A stretch of 64,000 nucleotides of DNA from Arthrobacter crystallopoietes (GCF_002849715.1 NZ_CP018863.1:1860001-1924000), one strand, 5' to 3'; shown: positions 33,235 through 42,508, numbered from the stretch's first letter. Notes: generated from the sequence alone by a model not told the origin. Program-made: numbers and translations.

Positions 33235-33475
33235 TTAGACGACGGACGCGCTGAGGTTCGCGTCCGCCGTCGTTATTTAAATGGATTGGTTGGAGCGGAT
33301 GAGGTCGGAGCAGCGCTCGCCGATCATCATGACGGTGAGGTTGGGGCTGAGCCTCATGTGCTCGGGCATGACCGAGGCGTCGGCGACGTGCAGGCCGTTG
33401 ACGCCCTTGACGCGCAGTTCGGGGTCGAGCGGCGGGATTCCGTCGCCGAGCGGGCCCATGTGCACTGTGCAGATG
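33235..33475 (-). pseudogene. betA-like (GMC oxidoreductase) 3' fragment 1
   Basis: On the minus strand this reads VHMGPLGDGIPPLDPELRVKG, then ADASVMPEHMRLSPNLTVMM and IGERCSDLIR, matching the end of the intact betA (RMGPSEDAMSPLDPELCVKG). A CAA-to-TAA change stops it at the SI end of the NQSI tetrapeptide; the normal last codons still follow. Only about 75 codons remain, and they join unrelated DNA at about 33475. Confidence 0.8.
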
Positions 33476-33612
33476 AGACAGTGCAAAGAGCCGTTCGCCG
33501 CAGATTGATGACCTTTCATCTACTGTGGCCCACCTCACTCATTGATCTTCCGAAGAGGCCGGGACACCGTGAAAGCGGAGGTTGGGCGTTTAACCACTCA
33601 ATGAGGAGAACC

Positions 33613-35157
33613 ATGAACGATTCACTTGATGCGACTGCGGTGACAAGCTCGCCGCTCGGACGACGCACCTTTCTCGGGGTCGCAGCACTCGGGGCTACTG
33701 GCCTCGCGAGCACCAGCCTGCTCAGCGGCGCCACGACAGCGAAACCGGCGGCAGCTGCAACTTTAGTGCCGGAGGCGGATAAGGATCCGCTCAATCTGCT
33801 TCAGCGCATGCTGTCCTTCGACACCCAGAATTCTGGTTCAGGGGCGAACACTCGCCCCCATGCCGAGATGCTCAAGGCAATTTGGGACAACGCCGGCGTT
33901 CCCGCCGAGATCATCGATACTCCGCAACCGAACAACGTGCATCTGATCGCCCGTATCCCCGGAACCGGTTCTGCTAAGCCGCTGCTGATACTCGGCCACT
34001 CCGACGTGGTGCCGGTCGAACGCGAGAATTGGTCCGTGGATCCGTTTTCCGGCGAGGTACGCAACGGGGAGGTGTACGGGCGTGGCGCCCTCGACATGAA
34101 GGGCGCGAACTCGGCAACGATCAGTGCCCTGCTGCGGCACGTCTCCGAAGGTGCTCGCTTCGACCGCGACATCATCGTGCTCACGGATTGCGACGAAGAG
34201 GCCGGTTCCTTCGGATCCCGCTGGTTGGCTGCCAACCATTGGGACAAGCTGGACGCAGGCATGGTGCTCACCGAGGGCGGCTGGTTCTTGGCACAGAAGG
34301 ATCAGACCAGTCCCATGCTGATCACCGCCACCCGCCAGGACAAGGTCTACTTCAACCTTGACCTGACCGCCAGCGGCATCGCCACCCACTCTTCCAAGCC
34401 CAATCCTGAAGCGGCTATCGTCACCCTGTCCCGCGCAGTGGCCGAGCTGGGCGACTGGCTCGCACCGGTGCACCTGACTCCGGTGACGCGCGACTACTTC
34501 GCCGCGCTGGCAAAGGCAACCGACGACGCCGGATTCACCCGCGCCATCGAGTTGATGCTCTCCGCTAATAGCCAGCAAGCACGTGAACGGGCCGCGCGCG
34601 TGGTGGTTTCCAAGTCGTCCTACCCGTGGCTGCATCAGGCCCTGCTCCGGACCACGCATGCGTTTGTTATCGAGGATGCCGGCTACAAGGAGAACGTCAT
34701 CCCGTCCTCGGCGCATGTGCGGGTCAACTGCCGTGCCGTCCCGGGCGGGCAGAAGCCCCGGGAGTTCCTTGAGCAGGTCCGCGAGCTAATGGCTGACCGG
34801 GGAATCGAGGTTGCCCTTGCTGCACCGGAGGGCACATCCGAGGAGCAGTACCTCAACGAGCTCGACGAAACTTGGGCAACCCCGCCTGCGGACATCGACA
34901 CGCCGTTGTATGGTGCCATTTCCGAAGCCGCCACCGAGACGTATCCAGATGCTGTCTTCGCGCCGGCCCTGTTTGAGGCGGGCACCAGCCTGGCACCATG
35001 GCGTCAGCGCGGCATCCCTGGCTACGGGGTCTACCCGTACGTGCTCAACAACGAGCAGCTCATTGCGATGCACGGCAACGACGAGCGAATCTACGTTGAG
35101 GCGCTCCAGCAAGGGACCGACTTCATGTACCGGATGTTCGCCCGCTTCCTCAGCTGA
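33613..35157 (+). CDS. Tat-exported M20-family peptidase/amidohydrolase
   Basis: ATG 33613 has AGGAG six bases upstream and gives 514 residues. The N-terminus carries a twin-arginine signal (LGRRTFLGVAALGATGL), so the folded enzyme is exported, probably with its metals. The M20 body follows: LLILGHSDVVPVERENWSVD, YGRGALDMKGANS and LTDCDEEAGSFGSRW hold the His/Asp/Glu metal ligands, and the C-terminal EAGTSLAPWRQ is typical. The family removes amino acids or acyl groups from peptides or amides. It stands alone between two betA fragments. Substrate unknown. Confidence 0.87.
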   Translation: MNDSLDATAVTSSPLGRRTFLGVAALGATGLASTSLLSGATTAKPAAAATLVPEADKDPLNLLQRMLSFDTQNSGSGANTRPHAEMLKAIWDNAGVPAEIIDTPQPNNVHLIARIPGTGSAKPLLILGHSDVVPVERENWSVDPFSGEVRNGEVYGRGALDMKGANSATISALLRHVSEGARFDRDIIVLTDCDEEAGSFGSRWLAANHWDKLDAGMVLTEGGWFLAQKDQTSPMLITATRQDKVYFNLDLTASGIATHSSKPNPEAAIVTLSRAVAELGDWLAPVHLTPVTRDYFAALAKATDDAGFTRAIELMLSANSQQARERAARVVVSKSSYPWLHQALLRTTHAFVIEDAGYKENVIPSSAHVRVNCRAVPGGQKPREFLEQVRELMADRGIEVALAAPEGTSEEQYLNELDETWATPPADIDTPLYGAISEAATETYPDAVFAPALFEAGTSLAPWRQRGIPGYGVYPYVLNNEQLIAMHGNDERIYVEALQQGTDFMYRMFARFLS

Positions 35158-35215
35158 CTAGTCGTGGCAGCACGCCGCGGCCCTGCCTGCTCGTTCTGAA
35201 AACCATCCGTTGTTG

Positions 35216-35243
35216 GTGGCGGAAGCACGAACGCTTCCGCCAC
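35216..35243. terminator. terminator hairpin
   Basis: GTGGCGGAAGC (35216-35226) pairs perfectly with GCTTCCGCCAC (35233-35243), loop ACGAAC. It may now end transcription of the M20 peptidase gene 56 bases upstream. Confidence 0.65.
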
Positions 35244-35249
35244 TAATGG

Positions 35250-35412
35250 TTAGACGAGGGACGCGCTGAGATTCGCGTCCGCCGTCGTTGTTTGGATGGG
35301 TTGGCTGGCGCGGATGAGGTCGGCACAGCGCTCGCCGATCATCATGACGGTGAGGTCGGGGTTGACCGTGACGTGTTCGGGCATGACCGAGGCGTCGGCG
35401 ACGCGCAGGTCG
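35250..35412 (-). pseudogene. betA-like 3' fragment 2
   Basis: The minus strand encodes LRVADASVMPEHVTVNPDL, then TVMMIGERCADLIRASQPI and the normal end TTTADANLSASLV with stop TAA. These 50 or so codons are almost identical to the intact betA at 36699. The 5' side is cut at about 35412 and fused to a lysR fragment. Confidence 0.85.
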
Positions 35413-35414
35413 GT

Positions 35415-35693
35415 GCTGACGAGGTTGTGTTGCGGTCCATCGGCTCCCTCGCCGGCTTCGAACCCCGCCTCCGCCATGAAGCAGACAGCCTCGATCTCGT
35501 CGAGGACCTCATCCTTGCCGGCCTGGGCGTCGGGCTGCTGCCCGCGGACAGGAAGACGCCGCCCGGCGTCGTAATCATCAGGCTCGCCGAACCCGAAGTC
35601 CGGCTACGCGCCTACGCCCACACGAGGAAAGGGCGAACGACGTGGCCGCCGTTGCGCTATGTGCTTGCGCGGCTCGAACCGGGAACGAGCTAG
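35415..35693 (+). pseudogene. LysR-regulator 3' fragment
   Basis: The 93-codon frame ADEVVLRSIGSLAGFEPRL ... RTTWPPLRYVLARLEPGTS closely matches the C-terminus of the LysR protein encoded at 30002-30901. The DNA-binding half is missing. The broken end touches the broken end of a minus-strand betA fragment. Confidence 0.85.
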
Positions 35694-35845
35694 ACGCCCT
35701 CTCCGCAGTAGCGAGGAACGGGGGACCAGTTACCAGCCGTGGGCTTCCAGTCATCGCGCGCGGACGAATTCGTACGGTTCTACGACATAGGGAGGACCTG
35801 AATCTGGGCAGGCGTAGGGTGGAATTTAGACGATAGGAGCACTTC

Positions 35846-36622
35846 ATGAAGAAAATCCTCATGGTACTGACCAGCGTTTCCGAGATCGGCGATACGGGCG
35901 AGAAGACCGGCTACAACGTGGCCGAGGCTGCACATCCCTGGAAGGTCTTCAAGGATTCCGGGCATTTCGTCGACTTCGCGTCCATCCAGGGTGGCCAGCC
36001 CCCGAGCGATGAGGTGGACTCGGAAGATCCTATCCAGGTTGCCTTCACGAAGGACGAGGTCACGCGCGCTGGGCTTTACAACACTGCCCGGGTTGACGTT
36101 GTTGATCCCGGTCAATACGACGCCGTTTACCTCGTGGGAGGTCACGGCACCATGTGGGATTTCCCGGATAGCGAAGGCTTGCGGAATCTGGTGGCCAGCG
36201 TCTACGACGCCGGCGGCGTGGTGGGAGCTGTCTGCCACGGCCCGGCCGGCCTGCTGAACGTGGAATTGGAGAACGGGCTTCGCCTCGTCGAGGGCCGGAG
36301 GGTGGCGGCCTTCACCAACGAGGAGGAGGTCGCCGCAGGGAAGGACAAGGTCATCCCGTTCTTTTTGGCAGACCGACTTGAGGAACAGGGGGCGACCCAC
36401 GTCTCCGCTGATGTCTTTGAGGAGAAGGTCGTGGTCGACGACCGGCTGGTGACCGGCCAGAACCCGGCTTCAGCCGCCGGCGTGGCAAAGGAGATGGAGA
36501 AGCTCCTTGCGGAGGTCATCCACCAGGAAAAAGCCGAGGAACAGCACGAGACGGAGACTCTGCGCGCCGAGAAGAACGCCGAGAAAAACGCCAAGAAGGC
36601 TGCCGCAGAAGCGGAGCACTAA
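35846..36622 (+). CDS. DJ-1/PfpI-superfamily protein, Hsp31/glyoxalase III-like
   Basis: The 258-residue protein has the DJ-1 core: KKILMVLTSVSEIGDTGEKTG, VYLVGGHGTMWDFPD and the nucleophile elbow GAVCHGPAGLL (Cys130, His131), with Glu27 in NVAEAAHPW. The class I glyoxalase III/Hsp31 type detoxifies methylglyoxal or acts as a holdase or deglycase. The last 40 residues are a charged Glu/Lys helix (EKAEEQHETETLRAEKNAEK) not found in most family members. GAGCAC and a weak AGG precede ATG 35846. It stands alone. Confidence 0.87.
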   Translation: MKKILMVLTSVSEIGDTGEKTGYNVAEAAHPWKVFKDSGHFVDFASIQGGQPPSDEVDSEDPIQVAFTKDEVTRAGLYNTARVDVVDPGQYDAVYLVGGHGTMWDFPDSEGLRNLVASVYDAGGVVGAVCHGPAGLLNVELENGLRLVEGRRVAAFTNEEEVAAGKDKVIPFFLADRLEEQGATHVSADVFEEKVVVDDRLVTGQNPASAAGVAKEMEKLLAEVIHQEKAEEQHETETLRAEKNAEKNAKKAAAEAEH

Positions 36623-36641
36623 CCCCAACAGCGCACTGAAA

Positions 36642-36675
36642 CTGGCGGCCACCCCGACGACGGGGCGGCCGCCAG
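36642..36675. terminator. terminator between DJ-1 gene and betA
   Basis: CTGGCGGCC-A-CCCCG and CGGGG-C-GGCCGCCAG pair with one mismatch around loop ACGA. It lies between the two converging genes and can serve both. Confidence 0.65.
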
Positions 36676-36698
36676 TTGGCGTACGTGCCGGGAACTTT

Positions 36699-38339
36699 CT
36701 AGACGAGGGACGCGCTGAGGTTCGCGTCCGCCGTCGTTGTTTGGATGGTTTGGCTGGTGCGGATGAGGTCGGCGCAGCGCTCGCCGATCATCATGACGGT
36801 GAGGTTGGGGTTGACCGTGACGTGTTCGGGCATGACCGAGGCGTCGGCGACGCGCAGGCCGGTGACGCCCTTGACGCACAGCTCGGGGTCGAGCGGCGAC
36901 ATTGCGTCCTCGGACGGGCCCATGCGCACGGTGCCGACGGGGTGGTAGACGGTGTTGTGCGTCTTGCGGATGTAGTCCTGGAGTTCCTCGTCGGTCTGTG
37001 CCTCGATCCCGGGGGACAGCTCGCGGCCGGCCCATTCGGCCATGGCGGGCTGGGCGGCGATTTCGCGGGCCTTGCGGATGCCGGCGACCATGACGCGCAT
37101 GTCGTGGCCTTCGGGGTCGGTGAAGTAGCGCGGGTCCACCATGGGCTTGTCGCGGAAGTCGCGGCTGCGCAGCCGGACGGTGCCGCGGGAGCGGGCGTGC
37201 GTGACGTTCGGGGTGAGGCTGAAGCCGTTCTCCGTGGTGGGGTAGCCATGGCGCAGAGTGTTCATGTCGAAGGGCACGGCGCCGTAGTGCATCATCAGGT
37301 CCGGGCGGTCCAGGCCCTCCTCCGTGGGCGTGAAGATGCCGATCTCCCACCACTGGGTGGAGGTTTGGACCATGGGCTGCTTGGCCTCGAACTGGACGAC
37401 GCCTTCGGGGTGGTCCTGCAGGTGTTCGCCGACGCCGGGGGAGTCGACCAGGACGTCGATGCCGTGTTCGGCGAGGTGGGCGGCGGGGCCGATGCCGGAG
37501 AGCATCAGCAGTTTCGGCGTATCGATGGCGCCGGTGGAGACGATGACTTCCTGCCGGGCTGTGAGCCGGTGCGTCCGCCCGAAGGCTGAATCCACAACAT
37601 CGACGCCGGTGCAGCGCTTCTCGGCGTCGAACACCAGTTGGCGGGCGCGCAGGCCGGTCAGCAGGGTGAAGTTGTCGCGTTCCATGATCGGGTGGATGTA
37701 GGAGACGGAGCTGGAGGAGCGCGTGCCGTCCGCGCGGCGGTTGATCTGGAAGAAGTTGGCGCCGTTGACCACGGTGGTGCCGTTGTTGAACTTGGCCCGC
37801 GGGATGCCGGACTGCTCGCAGGCGTCCAGCAGGGCGACGCCGGCCGGGTCAGCCGGCGGGACGTTCATGACGTGGACGGGGCCAGAGTCGCCGTGGTGCG
37901 GGGCATCCGGTCCGGCGTCCTCATTGGTTTCCAGCCGCTGGTACAGGGACCAGGCGTTCGCCGCGTTCCAGCCGGTGGCGCCGTACTTGGCTTCCCATTC
38001 GTCCAGGTCCTCGCGCGGGGCCCAGAAGGCGATGCAGGAGTTGTGGCTGGAGCAGCCGCCCATGACCTTCGCGCGGGAGTGCCGCATGAAGGAGTTGCCG
38101 TTCTCCTGCGGCTCGATGGGGTAGTCCCAGTCGTAGCCGGATTCGAGCAGTTCCATCCAGCGGTCCAGCTGCAGGACCTCGGGGATGCTGCGGTCGTCGG
38201 GGCCGGCCTCGACCAGCGCCACGGTCACTTCGGGGTCTTCGCTAAGCCGGGCGGCGACGGCGGCGCCGGCGGATCCGCCGCCGATCACGATGTAGTCAAA
38301 CTCCCGGTCCATCAGGTTGTCGATGTTGTCGAGGTGCAT
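36699..38339 (-). CDS. betA: choline dehydrogenase, GMC oxidoreductase
   Basis: A 546-residue GMC flavoprotein: FAD-binding YIVIGGGSAGAAVAARLSED near the N-terminus, the second GMC signature in STGAIDTPKLLMLSGIGP, and the active-site His in YHPVGTVRMG. It oxidises choline to betaine aldehyde. It directly follows betB (the betB TAA touches the betA ATG) in the order betT-betB-betA. Its 3' end occurs twice more in the window as broken fragments. Confidence 0.92.
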   Translation of the reverse strand: MHLDNIDNLMDREFDYIVIGGGSAGAAVAARLSEDPEVTVALVEAGPDDRSIPEVLQLDRWMELLESGYDWDYPIEPQENGNSFMRHSRAKVMGGCSSHNSCIAFWAPREDLDEWEAKYGATGWNAANAWSLYQRLETNEDAGPDAPHHGDSGPVHVMNVPPADPAGVALLDACEQSGIPRAKFNNGTTVVNGANFFQINRRADGTRSSSSVSYIHPIMERDNFTLLTGLRARQLVFDAEKRCTGVDVVDSAFGRTHRLTARQEVIVSTGAIDTPKLLMLSGIGPAAHLAEHGIDVLVDSPGVGEHLQDHPEGVVQFEAKQPMVQTSTQWWEIGIFTPTEEGLDRPDLMMHYGAVPFDMNTLRHGYPTTENGFSLTPNVTHARSRGTVRLRSRDFRDKPMVDPRYFTDPEGHDMRVMVAGIRKAREIAAQPAMAEWAGRELSPGIEAQTDEELQDYIRKTHNTVYHPVGTVRMGPSEDAMSPLDPELCVKGVTGLRVADASVMPEHVTVNPNLTVMMIGERCADLIRTSQTIQTTTADANLSASLV

Positions 38340-39836
38340 TTAGTTCTCCTTGCCGTGGTCAGCGAACCAGCCGGTTACCTGCGGGCTGGTGTTCTGGTAA
38401 ATGTGCTTGGCTTCCTGGTACTCGGCCAGGCCGGTGGGGCCCAGCTCGCGGCCGACGCCGGACTGGCCGAAGCCGCCCCATTCGGCCTGCGGCAGGTAGG
38501 GGTGGAAGTCGTTGATCCAGACGGTGCCGTGGCGCAGCCGGCCGGCCACGCGCTGCGCCTTGCCGGCGTCCTGCGTCCAGACCGCGCCGGCCAGGCCGTA
38601 GATCGTGTCGTTGGCGGTGGCCACGGCCTCGTCCTCGGTGCGGAAGGTCTCGACCGTCACCACCGGGCCGAAGGCTTCATCGACGACAACGGACATTCCC
38701 CTTCCCACGCGGTCCAGGACGGTCGGCTGGTAGTAGAACCCGCCGTCGTACTTCTCGCCCGCGGGGGCAGCACCGCCGCAGCGCAGCCGCGCGCCCTCCT
38801 GCACTCCGCGCTGGACGTACGCGTCCACCTTCTCGCGGTGTGCCGCGGAAATCAGCGGCCCGGTCTCCGCGGCCTCGTCGAAGGGGCCGCCGAGGCGAAT
38901 GCCCTCGGCGCGGCGGACCAGCTCGTCGACGAAGCGCTCGGCGATCGATTCCTCGACCACCAGCCGGGCCCCCGCAGAGCAGACCTGCCCGGAGTGCACA
39001 AAGGCGCCGTTCAGCGCATTATCGACGGCGGCATCGAAGTCCGCGTCGGCGAACACCACGTTGGGGTTCTTGCCGCCGAGCTCCAGGGCCACCTTCTTGA
39101 CGGTGCCGGCCGCGGCGGCGGCGATGCGCTTGCCCGTCTCCAGGCCGCCGGTGAAGGAGACAAGGTCGACGTCGGGATGTTCCGATAGCGGTGCGCCCGC
39201 CTCCGCGCCGGGGCCGGTGACGAGGTTGGCGACGCCGTCCGGCAGGCCGAGGTCCTGGAGCAGCTGCATGGTCAGGATGGCCGTGGACGGGGTGAGCTCG
39301 GAGGGCTTGAGCACAAATGTGCAGCCGGCGGCCAGCGCGGGCGCGATCTTCCACGCGGCCTGCAGCAGCGGATAGTTCCACGGCGTGATCAGGCCGCAAA
39401 CGCCCACCGGCTCGTGGACAATACGGCTAACGACGGCGGGGTCTCCGGCATCGACCACGCGGCCCGCGTCCTGCCCGGCGAGCCTGCCGAAATACTCGAA
39501 GCAGGCGGCAATGTCGTCCATGTCGATTCGGCTCTCGACCATGCGCTTGCCGGTGTCCAGCGACTCGGCGCGGGCGAACTTCTCGCGGCTTTCGCGCAGG
39601 CCGGCTGCGACCTTGAGCAGGAAGGCGCCGCGCTCAGGTGCCGGGATGGAGGCCCAGACGCCGGAATCGAAAGCGGCACGGGCCGCGGCGATGGCGCGTT
39701 CGGCGTCTTCCCGGCCGGCCTCGGACACCGTGGCGACCAGTTCGCCGTCGGCCGGGTTGCGGATCTCCCGCACCGCGCCGGACGCGGCCGGCTCCCAGGC
39801 GCCGTTGATGAGCAGGGTGGAGGCGGTATCGGTCAT
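38340..39836 (-). CDS. betB: betaine-aldehyde dehydrogenase
   Basis: A 498-residue aldehyde dehydrogenase with catalytic Glu252 (ALELGGKNPN) and Cys286 (SGQVCSAGARL), Asn in TPWNYPLLQ and the Rossmann FTGGLETGKRI. It converts betaine aldehyde to glycine betaine with NAD(P)+. The start overlaps the betT stop in an ATGA, showing translational coupling. Confidence 0.92.
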   Translation of the reverse strand: MTDTASTLLINGAWEPAASGAVREIRNPADGELVATVSEAGREDAERAIAAARAAFDSGVWASIPAPERGAFLLKVAAGLRESREKFARAESLDTGKRMVESRIDMDDIAACFEYFGRLAGQDAGRVVDAGDPAVVSRIVHEPVGVCGLITPWNYPLLQAAWKIAPALAAGCTFVLKPSELTPSTAILTMQLLQDLGLPDGVANLVTGPGAEAGAPLSEHPDVDLVSFTGGLETGKRIAAAAAGTVKKVALELGGKNPNVVFADADFDAAVDNALNGAFVHSGQVCSAGARLVVEESIAERFVDELVRRAEGIRLGGPFDEAAETGPLISAAHREKVDAYVQRGVQEGARLRCGGAAPAGEKYDGGFYYQPTVLDRVGRGMSVVVDEAFGPVVTVETFRTEDEAVATANDTIYGLAGAVWTQDAGKAQRVAGRLRHGTVWINDFHPYLPQAEWGGFGQSGVGRELGPTGLAEYQEAKHIYQNTSPQVTGWFADHGKEN

Positions 39837-42040
39837 GTTGTCTCCTTTGTAGGTGCGGCGACGGATTCGTCGACCGTGGTGTAGTCGGTTTCCCAGTCCG
39901 CCTTGGGCGGGACATTTTCGGCGACGGTGCTGTAGTGCAAGGTGTCGCAGTGCTGTTGCAGGAACTCGAGGTGCACTTCGTAGTGGTCCAGGACGTCCGC
40001 GATAACCTCGTCCTTGCTGTAGCCCATGAGGTCGTAGCCGTGGCTGCCCTCAAGCGAGAACACCTCGATCCGGTAGTACCTCCCGCCGGCGGCACTGGAC
40101 AGGGCGTGGGACGGGACGTTCCGCTGGACCGGGTAGATCTGGTACTTGAAGGTGCGCTCGCCGTCGAGCTCCACGCACAGGTCCGCGGTATCGATTCCGA
40201 AAGCCTCCACCGTGCTGGTTTCTAGCGTCGCCTTCAGCCCGCGGGCACGCAGATCCTCGCACACCTCGTTCAGCGCGGGAACCGCGACCGTGGAGACGAA
40301 GTTCTGGACCTGAGGGTGCCGGGGATAGTTCATGGCCCGGGCCAGACGCTGGCGCCAACCCCGGCGGCTGTCCGCGCCTCCCGGGACGTTCGTGCGCGAA
40401 TTGAGCACGGAGTGCAGGCTTGTCTGGTAGCTGTCCACCAGTGCAGTTTCCAGCCGCAGCGCCTTGTAGAGGCCCAGCATGATGAAGACCAGCACCACGG
40501 AGAACGGCAGCCCCATGATCACGGTGGCGCTCTGCAGCGTGGGGACCCCGCCCACCAGGAGCATGCCCAACGTCAGGAGGCCGGTGGCCACGGCCCAGAA
40601 GACACGCAGCCACTTGGGGCTGTCCGAGTCCGCATCCTTCAGGTGCGAGCTGAAGTTGGCCATCACGAGGGCGCCGGAATCTGCACTCGTGACGTAGAAC
40701 AGCAGTCCGGTGAAGGTGGCCACGGCCGCGCTGAGCGGAGCCATCGGATACTGCTCGAGCAGTCCGTAGAAGGCGCGCTCCGGGTTGCTCATCGCCATTT
40801 CGCCGAACTCGGCGTTGCCGCCCATCACGATCTCGAGGGCGCTGTTGCCGAAGATCGAGATCCACAGCAGGATGAAGCCGAACGGCACCACCAGCACTCC
40901 GAAGACGAACTCGCGCAGCGTGCGGCCGCGGGAAATGCGCGCCAGGAACAGTCCCACGAAGGGAGCCCAGGCGATCCACCAGGCCCAGAAGAACAGCGTC
41001 CAGCCGTTGAGCCACTCATCTGGCCGGTCGTAGGCGAAGGTATTCAGCGCCATCGACGGGAACCGGGACAGGGTGTCGCCGATGTTGGTCACGATGCCGT
41101 CGAAGAGGAAACGCGTGGACCCGGTGACGAGGATGAAGATCATCAGCGCGATGGCCAGAATGATGTTGAGCTCCGACAGCCGGCGGATGCCCTTTTCGAC
41201 GCCGGTGAGCACAGAGACGGTCGCCATCACCACAGCGACGGCGATCAGGGCGATCTGCACGAGGGTGTTCTCGGGGATTCCGAACTGGAAGCTCAGTCCG
41301 TAGTTGAGCTGTGCGACGCCGATGCCCAGGCTGGTAGCGATGCCGAAGATCGCACCGAGCAAGGCGGCAATATCGACGGCGTGCCCCAGCGGTCCGTGGA
41401 TCCGCTTGCCCAGGATGGGGTAGAGCGCGGAGCGGATGCTGAGCGGCAGGTTGTGCCGGTAAGCGAAGTAGCCGAGCGCCAGGCCCATCAGGGCATAGAG
41501 GCCCCAGCCCAGGATGCCGTAGTGGAACAACGTCCAGACCATGGCCTGCCGGGCTGCCTCAACAGTGGAAGCTTCGCCTCCCGGCGGAGCCAGGAACTGT
41601 GTCACGGGCTCCGACACCGAGAAGAACATCAGGTCGATCCCGATGCCGGCGGCGAAGAGCATCGCCGTCCACGTGAACATGTTGAACGTCGGGCGCGAGT
41701 GGTCCGGCCCGAGGCGGGTTCTTCCGACTCTGGATACAGCCACAAAGAGGACGAACGCGAGCACTGCGACGACGATCAGGGAGTACCACCAGCCGAACGT
41801 CTCGCCCACCCACGTCACGGCCGTACCGATCACGGCATCTGTCGATGCGCGGTCCAGGATGGCCCACAGCGCGATGCCGAGGACACCGGCCGCCGAGCCG
41901 ATAAAGACGGTCTTGTTCACCCGTGTCCGCGGTGTGGGATCAGGCGGGGTTTTGCTCGAAGGCGGGACGGTGTCTGGTGCTGGGCGCTTGTTGTTTCCGT
42001 CGTCGAGCTTGGGCTCGACGATTTCGGGAGGCGTGCTCAT
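39833..42040 (-). CDS. betT: BCCT-family choline transporter, BetT type
   Basis: The 735-residue protein is a BCCT carrier with 12 membrane segments. It has the conserved Trp-rich segment (LFFWAWWIAWAPFVGLFLARISRGRTLREFV) and the choline/betaine motif FGNSALE. A roughly 180-residue cytoplasmic C-terminal domain (from about residue 550) is typical of the long, osmotically regulated BetT form. It imports choline with protons. First gene of the betTBA operon; about 270 bases of untranslated leader follow the predicted promoter at 42320-42349. Confidence 0.92.
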   Translation of the reverse strand: MSTPPEIVEPKLDDGNNKRPAPDTVPPSSKTPPDPTPRTRVNKTVFIGSAAGVLGIALWAILDRASTDAVIGTAVTWVGETFGWWYSLIVVAVLAFVLFVAVSRVGRTRLGPDHSRPTFNMFTWTAMLFAAGIGIDLMFFSVSEPVTQFLAPPGGEASTVEAARQAMVWTLFHYGILGWGLYALMGLALGYFAYRHNLPLSIRSALYPILGKRIHGPLGHAVDIAALLGAIFGIATSLGIGVAQLNYGLSFQFGIPENTLVQIALIAVAVVMATVSVLTGVEKGIRRLSELNIILAIALMIFILVTGSTRFLFDGIVTNIGDTLSRFPSMALNTFAYDRPDEWLNGWTLFFWAWWIAWAPFVGLFLARISRGRTLREFVFGVLVVPFGFILLWISIFGNSALEIVMGGNAEFGEMAMSNPERAFYGLLEQYPMAPLSAAVATFTGLLFYVTSADSGALVMANFSSHLKDADSDSPKWLRVFWAVATGLLTLGMLLVGGVPTLQSATVIMGLPFSVVLVFIMLGLYKALRLETALVDSYQTSLHSVLNSRTNVPGGADSRRGWRQRLARAMNYPRHPQVQNFVSTVAVPALNEVCEDLRARGLKATLETSTVEAFGIDTADLCVELDGERTFKYQIYPVQRNVPSHALSSAAGGRYYRIEVFSLEGSHGYDLMGYSKDEVIADVLDHYEVHLEFLQQHCDTLHYSTVAENVPPKADWETDYTTVDESVAAPTKETT

Positions 42041-42508
42041 GTCGGTCTCGTACCTCGCATCAATAGTTTGTGCTGGTCGCGGTCTCAGTGATAGTCAGGC
42101 CCCATCAGGGGCGGAATCTGACGCTAGCAACAGCCGGAAACAGTCCGTCTGCGCGCGCTTAGCACATCCAAAAGGTGGTCAGAATCACTGGTCTAATAGA
42201 GCAACATCACTCAAGGCATGGCTCCCGAACAGGGTCCGGGTTGAGCTTTCCCCAGGTTGGAGAAAGGGACCAGCCAAGCCGCCGCTTCAATGAGGCGGAC
42301 TCCAGTTGATGTGATGCGGATCATATCGTGCACAGTAGTCGAGTTTGAACATCTGTTCAAGACTATCTTTGAACGAATGTTCAAGAAAATTTAGGCCGGA
42401 GGACCGGCTGCTGTAAGAAGAGGCTGATCAGAGTGCGGTGAGACCTTCTATCGCCGGGATGCAGTCGCACTACTGACGTCTCGTCCCCGAGAAGCTGCTC
42501 GAGTTTTG
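42041..42508. other. intergenic stretch between betI-like gene and betT, carrying the bet promoter
   Basis: No gene. It holds twin operators and the predicted promoter (listed next). A CCGCC/GGCGG hairpin lies near 42282-42299 in the presumed leader. Confidence 0.6.
42320..42384 (-). promoter_or_regulatory. betT promoter with twin TTGAAC/GTTCAA operators
   Basis: On the minus strand TTCAAA (42344-42349) and TATGAT (42320-42325) with an 18-base spacer form a good promoter. The palindromes TTGAACATCTGTTCAA (42345-42360) and TTGAACGAATGTTCAA (42369-42384), centres 24 bases apart, cover the -35 and upstream region. The adjacent TetR-type regulator is the likely reader. Confidence 0.65.

Larger units (their letters stand above)
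32868..33612. other. scarred intergenic stretch
   Basis: No intact gene. It contains a terminator at 33198-33231 and a broken betA 3' end at 33235-33475, both listed. A minus-strand frame to the left (33055-33190) reads YDNSTAERLFEAQMAAILDS; I could not assign it. Confidence 0.5.
35158..35845. other. deletion-scar intergenic stretch
   Basis: Contains a terminator hairpin, a betA 3' fragment on the minus strand and a lysR 3' fragment on the plus strand, joined at their broken ends. The last 150 bases before the DJ-1 gene hold no recognised feature. Confidence 0.6.

Noticed and set aside
33198..35243. Tat-exported M20 gene between betA repeats as a composite mobile element
   Set aside because: The flanking repeats are gene 3' ends with terminators, without transposase or inverted termini; ordinary recombination explains them.
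37638..39188. Long 516-residue plus-strand open frame
   Set aside because: Antisense to betA and betB, which have complete catalytic motifs; the frame is a Gly/Val/Ala-rich shadow.
40316..42091. Long 591-residue plus-strand open frame
   Set aside because: It is antisense to betT; its Gln/His/Arg/Gly-rich composition is typical of the shadow of a high-GC gene, and it has no domain.
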